DNA from: Desulfomonilaceae bacterium
GTDB lineage: Bacteria > Desulfobacterota > Desulfomonilia > Desulfomonilales > Desulfomonilaceae
Assembly: GCA_041662605.1 (NCBI GenBank)
Contig: JBAZSD010000053.1
Span: 1 to 5,609 of the forward strand
Direction: 5' to 3'
DNA: 5,609 nt
The position numbers were made by a program, and so were the translations under genes. Below are positions 1 to 5,609 of this stretch, in pieces. Under the pieces are notes generated by a model, which saw only the letters and a list, made by a program, of their open reading frames with translations, ran no database searches and was not told where the DNA came from. Every line of letters starts with the position of its first letter. Within the stretch, counting starts at the first letter, position 1.

Positions 1-1784
1 CCTTAGCCTCTAATGCCATTGGGGCCTTTGTTCATCCGGATGATCAGGAAATGCTTGCGCAATACCACGCACGCCGGTTGCAAGGTGATGAATCCCACTA
101 TCAGTATCCTTTTAGATATATCCGCAAGGACGGAACAGTAGGTTGGCTGGAGATGAATTCATCCTTGATAATGTGGGAGGAGAGACCGGCGGCGCTGTGT
201 CTTGTGACGGGCATAACCGAAATCAAGCAGGCAGAACTGGCATTGAGAGACAGCGAAAGGAAATATAGAGAACTAACTGAACTTCTTCCGCAAACAGTTT
301 TTGAGATAGATACAACAGGAAAGTTCACCTTTGTAAACTCTGCAGCGGAGAAACTTACAGGATACAGCGTGGAAGAGTTACTTAACGGTTTTAATATAAT
401 GCAATTCCCGGCCCAGGAGGATCGCGAGAAAGCGGCTAACGACATTAAAAGGGTCTTTGAGGAACAGGGATTGGTTATTACCGACCATAAAGCCTTAAGA
501 AAGGACGGAGCCAAAGTTCCCGTCTTAATCTATGGCTCCCCAATGATCCAGGATAAGCATATCGTGGGACTCAGGGGTGTCGTAATCGACATAAGCCCTC
601 TAAAACAGGCCGAAGAAGAGAGAGAAAAACTCAGAACTCAACTTTTCCAGTCACAAAAGATGGAATCCCTGGGAACGCTCGTCGGTGGGATTGCGCATGA
701 CTTTAACAACATTCTTCAATCCATTATTGGGTATTCCGAGTTACTTATGGATGATAAGAAAGTAGGAGATCCAGGATACAATTGGCTTCAAGTCATAACC
801 CAAACAGCCCTGGAAGGAGCCGAACTTGTCAGGAAGCTACTAGCTCTATGTCAACAAGGTCAGGTCATTCCAGTCGATTTGGATCTTAACGGTCAACTCA
901 GAGAGATGTCTACGCTAATATCCAGGACTCTTCCACATATCGTCGATCTGGACCTGGATCTGACGAATCGAACAACAATGATTCGGGCGAACAAAAGTGA
1001 AATAGATCAACTCATCATGAATCTCGCTATAAACGCCTCTGAATCTATGCCGAACGGCGGAGACCTAAGAGTCGCTACCAGTATAGTTTCGTTGGATAAT
1101 GATTACTGTAACCGCCATCTGGAAGCCAAACCCGGGGCCTATGTGGTACTCTCCGTGAAGGACACGGGACGAGGGATGGACGATGAGGACTTGTCACGAA
1201 TATTTGATCCTTTCTTTTCTACGAAGGAAAGGGGATCTAAAAGAGGAACAGGGCTTGGTCTGTCAGTGGTTAGAGGGATTGTTAAGCAGCGAGGAGGCCA
1301 CATAACATGTGAAAGTGAACCAGGTAAGGGAACTGAATTCAAGGTTTACTTCCCTGCAACTGGAGTTCATCAGGAGGTTGAAGAGACTGATACCCCAACG
1401 GTTCAACCGGGAACGGCCGAAACAATCCTTGTGATAGAGGACAGTCCTTATATTGCTGAATTGGAACGGAAAATACTGGAAAATGATGGTTTCAGGGTTT
1501 TAGTAGCGACTAACGCGAAAGAAGCTCTCGATATTTATCGGCTGAGAAAAAATGAAATAGCTCTGATTCTTCTGGATCTTGTTATGAAAGGGATGTCGGG
1601 CAGAGACTGCTTAATGGAGCTGATAAAGATCGATCCGTCGGTGAAAGCGCTTATAGTAAGTGGCTATTCGCCGGAAGATGAGTTGCGCAGAGAGATCAGC
1701 CCACTGGTCAAGGGGTTTGTGCAAAAGCCGTTTGGGATGGCTCAACTCCTCAATGAGGTCCGCTCGGTCTTGGGCGCCGACTGA
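1..1784 (+). CDS. PAS-domain hybrid histidine kinase with C-terminal receiver (5'-partial)
   Basis: Cytosolic-type hybrid sensor kinase, expected to autophosphorylate on His and pass the phosphate to its own receiver Asp. The frame is read from base 3 and is open to the window edge. The ATG at base 51 falls inside a PAS domain (just after VHPDDQE), so it is not the true start. Domains by base: end of a PAS domain, 3-236 (FRYIRKDGTVGWLE); a second PAS, about 249-612; HisKA, about 642-855, with GGIAHDFNN and the phospho-accepting His at 696-698; HATPase_c, about 980-1362, with N-box Asn codons at 1020 and 1032, DTGRGM from 1161, DPFFSTK near 1206 and GTGLGL at 1245-1262; receiver, about 1419-1780, with acidic pair Glu-Asp at 1437-1442, phospho-Asp at 1575, Ser at 1659 and Lys at 1725. 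Oddities: the N-box reads NASESM, the usual FSR after the first kinase helix is replaced by LCQQ, and the Pro normally found after the phospho-Asp (MPxMDG) is replaced (MKGMSG). The input ligand is unknown and no membrane segment is visible. The family call is firm; the gene name is not recognisable. Confidence 0.95.
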   Translation, partial: LASNAIGAFVHPDDQEMLAQYHARRLQGDESHYQYPFRYIRKDGTVGWLEMNSSLIMWEERPAALCLVTGITEIKQAELALRDSERKYRELTELLPQTVFEIDTTGKFTFVNSAAEKLTGYSVEELLNGFNIMQFPAQEDREKAANDIKRVFEEQGLVITDHKALRKDGAKVPVLIYGSPMIQDKHIVGLRGVVIDISPLKQAEEEREKLRTQLFQSQKMESLGTLVGGIAHDFNNILQSIIGYSELLMDDKKVGDPGYNWLQVITQTALEGAELVRKLLALCQQGQVIPVDLDLNGQLREMSTLISRTLPHIVDLDLDLTNRTTMIRANKSEIDQLIMNLAINASESMPNGGDLRVATSIVSLDNDYCNRHLEAKPGAYVVLSVKDTGRGMDDEDLSRIFDPFFSTKERGSKRGTGLGLSVVRGIVKQRGGHITCESEPGKGTEFKVYFPATGVHQEVEETDTPTVQPGTAETILVIEDSPYIAELERKILENDGFRVLVATNAKEALDIYRLRKNEIALILLDLVMKGMSGRDCLMELIKIDPSVKALIVSGYSPEDELRREISPLVKGFVQKPFGMAQLLNEVRSVLGAD

Positions 1785-1948
1785 GTCTGATTTTTAAGAA
1801 ATGAATCTTCTCTAGTGCGCCGATTTTCAACCTTCTTTTGTCCTATTTTTACGCCGGCGTCAGGAAGTTACTGAACCTTCATTCCATCGAGAGGGAAACA
1901 AAAAGAAGCGTCTCGGCCCCAGGGCCTGAACACGGGATCGTCGCGCAT

Positions 1949-1953
1949 GAGGG
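1949..1953 (+). promoter_or_regulatory. Shine-Dalgarno site deciding the GTG start at 1961
   Basis: GAGGG lies 7 bases upstream of an in-frame GTG at 1961. The alternative in-frame TTG at 1838 is preceded by a pyrimidine-rich stretch (CGATTTTCAACCTTCTT) without any purine-rich site. Starting at GTG also places a charged n-region and hydrophobic segment right at the N-terminus, as expected for a signal sequence or anchor. This is sequence evidence plus inference; N-terminal sequencing is lacking. Confidence 0.6.
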
Positions 1954-1960
1954 ATCAACC

Positions 1961-4900
1961 GTGAAACTTGATGAAAAGATTGTTCCTCGTTGGAGTAAGA
2001 GGGCCATCGTCCTGATGGTCCTGATTGCCTGCTCCGCACTGTTTTGCCGGGATGTGTCCGGGGGGGCCCAGGTCCGGGAAGGACAAGGCGGCGCATCTTT
2101 GGCGACGTCGCCCTCAGACAGCGCCATACAGTCGCTGACCCAGGAAGAACGGGCCTGGTTAAAAGAGCATCCTGTCATTAGTGTTGTCCAGGATCCCAGT
2201 TGGCCCCCGGTCGAATTCACTGACGAGAACGGACATCCTTCCGGCATTTCCAACGACTACTTGAGACTCATCGAAGAGCGATTAGGGGTCAAGTTTGAAA
2301 GAACACTCAGCCTGAACTGGCAGGATTCGTATGCGAGGCTAAAGCGATGGGACATAGACATGACAACATGTGTGGCGCCCACGCCGGAGCGGGAGCGGTT
2401 TTGGGCGTTCACCAGGCCTTACATGAATATTCCCATTGTCATCCTCACCCGGACGGATGTCACATATATCGGCAATATACGGGAACTCAACCGGAAGAAG
2501 GTCGCTGTTGTCGATGGATACGCTGCCGGTGAATGGCTACTTCGAGACTTTCCCGACATCCCACTGGTTAAGGTCCGGACTGTAAAAGAAGGGCTCGACC
2601 TGCTTCAAAAAGGTGCTGTGTTCGCCTTCGTCGATAACATGCTTGTCATGAACTATTATTTGGCCAAGTTCAATTTGTCTAATTTGAAGATTTCAGGATG
2701 GACACCTTACACTAACTCACAGTGCATGGCGGTCCGAAAGGATTGGGCAATCCTGGCGGGGATCCTTGAAAAGGAGTTGGATTCAATTCCTGAATCCGAA
2801 ATTGGCCGGATTTACCAGAAATGGGTACCCCTTCAATATGAACGCGGTTTTAACTACACCTTACTTTGGCAGGCGCTGGCGGTATTTGCCGTGATCCTTT
2901 CGGGACTGCTCTATTGGAATAGGAAACTGTCCGGAGAAATCGTTTATCGTAAAAAAGCTGAATCGGCCCTGAGGAAAAACGAGCAATTTCTAAACAGTAT
3001 TGTCGAAAATATCCCGATAATGGTTTTTATGAAAGACGCCGCTGATCTTCGATACATTACATTCAACAGGGCCTGCGAGGAATTACTCGGATATTCACGC
3101 GAAGAGTTGTCGGGTAAAACTGATTATGACTTTTTCCCCAAGCAGGAGGCTGATTTCTTTACCATGAAGGACAGAGATGTCCTTCAGCATGGTCAACTTG
3201 TCGAGATACCGGAGGAAACAATTCAAACCAAACGTCTCGGCCAAAAAATACTGCGCACAAAAAAAATAGTAATTGTAGATGATAAAGGAAAACCTAAATA
3301 TTTACTTGGCATATCAGAGGACATCACTGAACGGAAAAAGACGGAAGAAAGCTTACGGGAGAGTGAGGAGCGTTACCGCAATCTGCTTGAAGTGTCCCCA
3401 ATAGGGATTTTCGTCCACTCTGAAGGGAAAGTTGTTTTTGCAAACACTGCCTGCGCCAAGCTGTTGGGCGCAGACACTGAAGAGCAGATAATAGGCAAAC
3501 CGATCATAGAGATCATCCATCCGGATGGATTAGAAAAAACTCAATCCAGGATAAAGAGATTGATAGCCGGAGAAAGCGGTATTTACCCTGCCGAGGATGT
3601 TTATCTGAAACTGGATGGCAGTTCCATAAACGTAGAAGTAGTGGCTACTTCATTACCCTACAAGGGTAAGCCAGCGGTTCAGGCTATCGTCACCGACATA
3701 ACCGAGCGCCGGAAGGCCGAGAAAGTTCAAAGACGTCTCGTCACAGCCATTGAACAGGTTAATGAGGGTATACTTGTCACTGACACCCAGGGAATAATTC
3801 AATATGTCAATCCCTCGCTCGAAAATATTTCGGGCTACGACAAAACTGAACTCCTCGGAACAAAAAGTAATATCTTTAAGAGCGCCGAACACAATCAGGA
3901 ATTCTTCAGAGATCTTTGGGACACAATTAATGCGGGAAAAGTCTGGACGGGAAGATTTACAAACAAGAAGAAAGATGGGGCCATATATTACGTAGACGCC
4001 ACAATCTCTCCGGTAAAGGACTCAACCGGAAAAATTATCAATTTTGTGGCCGTTCAACGTGATGTTACGGCACATCTTGAACTTTCAAAACAACTCTTCC
4101 AGGCGCAGAAGATGGAAGCGGTGGGGACTTTGGCTGGTGGTGTCGCGCACGATTTCAACAACCTGCTCCAGGCAATATTGGGATATTCAGAGCTTATGCT
4201 CCAATCTAAAAACGAAGGGGAACCCGAATACGAAGACTTGCAGAAAATATATCACGCGGGAAAGCGGGGGGCCGATCTGGTTAACGGCTTGCTAACTTTC
4301 AGCAGAAAGGTTGAAACAAAATATGTCCCCGTGGACTTGAATCAGGAAATAACCTCTGTTCGCAGCCTCTTGTCCCGCACAATTCCAAAGACCATAAATA
4401 TTGACTTACATCTCGAAGGGAACCTGGAATCAATCAAAGCGGACCCATCCCAGATAAGCCAAGTCCTGATGAATCTGGGAGTAAACGCCAGAGACACAAT
4501 GCTGGATGGTGGGACATTATCTATTGAGACTACAAACATACGGTTGGACGAGGAATATTGTAAATCACATCTTGAAGCCAAACCCGGGAATTACGTCGCG
4601 CTTAAATTGTCGGATACCGGTCAAGGGATGGACAAGGAAACACTATCGCACATATTTGAGCCGTTCTTCAGCACTAAAGGCCCGGGGAAAGGGACGGGAT
4701 TAGGACTTGCGATTGTCCATGGCATCGTCAAGCAGCATGGTGGTCACATTAATTGTTATAGCGAGCCCGGCCTTGGTACCACATTCACTATTTACTTCCC
4801 TGCGATCCAGGCGGAACAAGCTATGCAAACGCCGGCCTTTGAGACCACTATTCCACGTGGAACAGAGACTGTTCTTCTGGTGGATGATGAAGACGATATT

Positions 4901-5230
4901 AGAGGTCTTGGCGCAACGCTTCTTAGCCGGTTCGGATATAAGGTAATCACCGCTAATAATGGCAAAGAAGCTTTGGAGGCGTACAAAAGGGAGGGCGAGA
5001 GGATATCGCTGATCGTCCTGGACCTGATCATGCCTGAGATGGATGGCAGGAAGTGTCTGGCAGAGGTTCTTCGGGTCAACCCCAAAGCAAAGATAATTAT
5101 AGCGAGCGGTTATTCTGAGAGTGGATCTGCTGGTGGCGCCATGGCCGGCGGAGCAAAGGGATTCGTTCATAAACCTTACAACATGAGACAGCTCTTAACT
5201 ACAATTCGAGAGATCCTGGACTCAGACTGA
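1961..5230 (+). CDS. Transmembrane hybrid histidine kinase with periplasmic SBP_bac_3 sensor and three PAS domains
   Basis: BvgS/EvgS-like sensor, 1089 aa from the GTG start. A positive n-region (to R14) and hydrophobic A15-C29 form a signal peptide or N-terminal anchor. The periplasmic solute-binding (SBP_bac_3, Venus-flytrap) domain spans about residues 59-288, with WLKEHPVISV, DPSWPP and the family signature TPERERFWAFTRPY (141-154). A transmembrane helix follows at about 300-319. Cytoplasmic PAS domains lie at about 341-460, 468-587 and 590-705; the first two end in DITERKK (454) and DITERRK (579), the third in DVTAHL (702). HisKA has AHDFNN with His730. HATPase_c has N838 and N842 in NLGVNARDTM, DTGQGM from 885, FEPFFSTK after 898 and GKGTGLGL at 909-916. 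The receiver, about 969-1089, has D975/D976, phospho-Asp D1021 in LDLIMPEMDG, S1049 and K1071. All catalytic residues are intact. Only one flytrap domain is present, whereas BvgS has two. The ligand is probably a small periplasmic solute but is not predictable. It follows the first kinase by 176 bases on the same strand; co-transcription is possible but unproven. An alternative TTG start at 1838 would add 41 residues. Confidence 0.95.
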   Translation: MKLDEKIVPRWSKRAIVLMVLIACSALFCRDVSGGAQVREGQGGASLATSPSDSAIQSLTQEERAWLKEHPVISVVQDPSWPPVEFTDENGHPSGISNDYLRLIEERLGVKFERTLSLNWQDSYARLKRWDIDMTTCVAPTPERERFWAFTRPYMNIPIVILTRTDVTYIGNIRELNRKKVAVVDGYAAGEWLLRDFPDIPLVKVRTVKEGLDLLQKGAVFAFVDNMLVMNYYLAKFNLSNLKISGWTPYTNSQCMAVRKDWAILAGILEKELDSIPESEIGRIYQKWVPLQYERGFNYTLLWQALAVFAVILSGLLYWNRKLSGEIVYRKKAESALRKNEQFLNSIVENIPIMVFMKDAADLRYITFNRACEELLGYSREELSGKTDYDFFPKQEADFFTMKDRDVLQHGQLVEIPEETIQTKRLGQKILRTKKIVIVDDKGKPKYLLGISEDITERKKTEESLRESEERYRNLLEVSPIGIFVHSEGKVVFANTACAKLLGADTEEQIIGKPIIEIIHPDGLEKTQSRIKRLIAGESGIYPAEDVYLKLDGSSINVEVVATSLPYKGKPAVQAIVTDITERRKAEKVQRRLVTAIEQVNEGILVTDTQGIIQYVNPSLENISGYDKTELLGTKSNIFKSAEHNQEFFRDLWDTINAGKVWTGRFTNKKKDGAIYYVDATISPVKDSTGKIINFVAVQRDVTAHLELSKQLFQAQKMEAVGTLAGGVAHDFNNLLQAILGYSELMLQSKNEGEPEYEDLQKIYHAGKRGADLVNGLLTFSRKVETKYVPVDLNQEITSVRSLLSRTIPKTINIDLHLEGNLESIKADPSQISQVLMNLGVNARDTMLDGGTLSIETTNIRLDEEYCKSHLEAKPGNYVALKLSDTGQGMDKETLSHIFEPFFSTKGPGKGTGLGLAIVHGIVKQHGGHINCYSEPGLGTTFTIYFPAIQAEQAMQTPAFETTIPRGTETVLLVDDEDDIRGLGATLLSRFGYKVITANNGKEALEAYKREGERISLIVLDLIMPEMDGRKCLAEVLRVNPKAKIIIASGYSESGSAGGAMAGGAKGFVHKPYNMRQLLTTIREILDSD

Positions 5231-5299
5231 TCAGGTCGCGTCTGGCGCCTCCGGTTGTTATTTTGAATAGCCATTTCGTACTGTTTTTTCATGGAAAAA

Positions 5300-5334
5300 C
5301 CGGACGGCTGTTTCCTATAGTGAGAACAATCCGG
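5300..5334. repeat. Imperfect inverted repeat in the spacer upstream of the third gene
   Basis: CCGGA (5300-5304) is complementary to TCCGG (5330-5334). Inside it TGTTT (5310-5314 region) can pair with GAACA (ending at 5329) with one G-T wobble, leaving an asymmetric internal loop and a 10-base apical loop. It is not followed by a T-run, so an intrinsic terminator is unlikely. It could be an RNA hairpin at the end of the second kinase transcript, an operator, or chance. Confidence 0.25.
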
Positions 5335-5368
5335 CCATCTAACGGGGGATTCAACAATGCTAAATAAT

Positions 5369-5398
5369 TTGACAGGCGCCTAACTCTTAACAGATAGT
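5369..5398 (+). promoter_or_regulatory. Candidate sigma-70 promoter for the third sensor gene
   Basis: A perfect -35 hexamer TTGACA (5369-5374) is followed after 18 bases by GATAGT (5393-5398), which matches TATAAT at four of six positions. The predicted transcript would begin near 5405 and carry a leader of roughly 65 bases before the GTG at 5469. Position in the spacer and direction suit the downstream gene. The -10 is weak and the spacer one base longer than optimal, so this is a candidate only. Confidence 0.4.
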
Positions 5399-5456
5399 TC
5401 ATATTGAAGAATCGTACGCTCAAGCCCCACCTCTCACATACATAGCTTCCCGCCAT

Positions 5457-5462
5457 GAGGAG
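5457..5462 (+). promoter_or_regulatory. Strong Shine-Dalgarno site for the GTG start at 5469
   Basis: GAGGAG sits 6 bases upstream of a GTG codon that opens a frame continuing to the window end. Core AGGAG and ideal spacing make this the best ribosome binding site in the window, and it is the main reason for calling a gene at 5469. Confidence 0.75.
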
Positions 5463-5468
5463 ACTGCC

Positions 5469-5609
5469 GTGCAAGACCAAGACAAGACCCAGGACCAGCT
5501 TATTGATGAATTGAATGAGATGCGCGGGAAAGTAGCTGAATTAGAGGCTGTTCAAAAGTCCCTGAATAAAAAGGAATCACAATATCTTGATATAATTGAT
5601 AAAACAAAT
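5469..5609 (+). CDS. N-terminus of a probable PAS-type sensor protein (3'-partial)
   Basis: Forty-seven codons are visible, starting with GTG and running off the window end without a stop. The peptide begins MQDQDKTQDQLIDELNEM and continues RGKVAELEAVQKSLNKKESQ, a charged, heptad-like amphipathic helix, then YLDIIDKTN. This opening (KT..QLIDELNEMR..VAELE) is common at the start of PAS-containing sensor kinases of deltaproteobacteria, where a short coiled coil leads straight into a first PAS domain; the final residues look like the start of that PAS helix. There is no signal peptide or membrane segment in the visible part, so a cytosolic protein is likely. It has its own good ribosome binding site and a candidate promoter, and follows the second kinase by 238 bases. 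Whether it ends in a kinase, a cyclase or a regulator output cannot be seen; the PAS-sensor call is inference from the helix and from its neighbours. Confidence 0.75.
   Translation, partial: MQDQDKTQDQLIDELNEMRGKVAELEAVQKSLNKKESQYLDIIDKTN

Noticed and set aside
101..514. Minus-strand open frame of 137 codons inside the first kinase
   Set aside because: It lies opposite PAS domains with clear motifs and has low-complexity Ser-rich content typical of antisense frames.
1838..1960. 41-residue N-terminal extension of the second kinase from a TTG codon
   Set aside because: No ribosome binding site precedes the TTG, and the extension would put a long non-hydrophobic stretch before the signal segment.
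4700..5170. Minus-strand open frame of 156 codons inside the second kinase
   Set aside because: It is antisense to the HATPase and receiver domains, whose motifs are all intact on the + strand; it is a shadow frame.
5243..5258. Sigma-54-like promoter (TGGC ... TTGT)
   Set aside because: The spacing between the -24 and -12 elements is one base too long and the -12 element has GT rather than GC.
5242..5264. Possible intrinsic terminator after the second kinase (CTGG-CGCCT-CCGG then T-rich)
   Set aside because: The stem is only four pairs with a wobble, and the T-tract is interrupted; too weak to annotate.
5285..5299. Small hairpin TTTTTC-ATG-GAAAAA
   Set aside because: Six mostly A-T pairs with a three-base loop form a weak structure and the run of T precedes rather than follows the stem.
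5315..5324. CTATAGTGAG, identical to ten bases of the reverse-complement T7 phage promoter
   Set aside because: The match stops there and the remaining promoter bases are absent; most likely chance, with no sign of vector or phage sequence.
5289..5480. Minus-strand open frame of 63 codons in the spacer before the third gene
   Set aside because: It starts with TTG without a ribosome binding site, overlaps the start and SD of the well-supported + strand gene, and its product resembles no family I know.

Overview
The window is a sensor-kinase cluster of about half G+C, with all genes on the + strand. It fits a Gram-negative environmental bacterium. The domain style suggests a Desulfobacterota (deltaproteobacterial) genome: PAS chains ending in DITERKK-type linkers, AHDFNN histidine kinases with C-terminal receivers, and a periplasmic domain opening with a 'WLKEHPVISV..DPSWPP' signature. 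That placement is an inference from family style; no rRNA or other marker gene is present.

Layout: (1) Bases 1-1784 hold the 3' part of a hybrid histidine kinase whose start lies upstream of the window (PAS - PAS - HisKA - HATPase_c - receiver). (2) Bases 1785-1960 are a 176-base spacer. The downstream frame is open through part of it, but I favour a GTG start at 1961 over a TTG at 1838. (3) Bases 1961-5230 hold a complete membrane-anchored hybrid kinase of 1089 aa: signal/anchor, periplasmic SBP_bac_3 domain, one transmembrane helix, three PAS domains, HisKA, HATPase_c and receiver. (4) Bases 5231-5468 are a 238-base spacer with a candidate sigma-70 promoter, an imperfect inverted repeat and a strong ribosome binding site. 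(5) From 5469 to the window end lies the first 47 codons of a third gene, which looks like the N-terminal coiled coil of another PAS-type sensor.

The two kinases are clear paralogs over their catalytic cores but have different input modules. The second senses a periplasmic small molecule through its SBP_bac_3 domain. The visible part of the first has only PAS domains. No DNA-binding response regulator, HPt protein or other output gene lies in the window, so the partner receiving the phosphate is unknown. The architectures belong to known families; I do not see evidence for an entirely new system. The points most worth a second look are the divergent catalytic and receiver residues of the first kinase, the tandem paralogy, the start-site choice of the second kinase, and the third sensor cut by the window edge.
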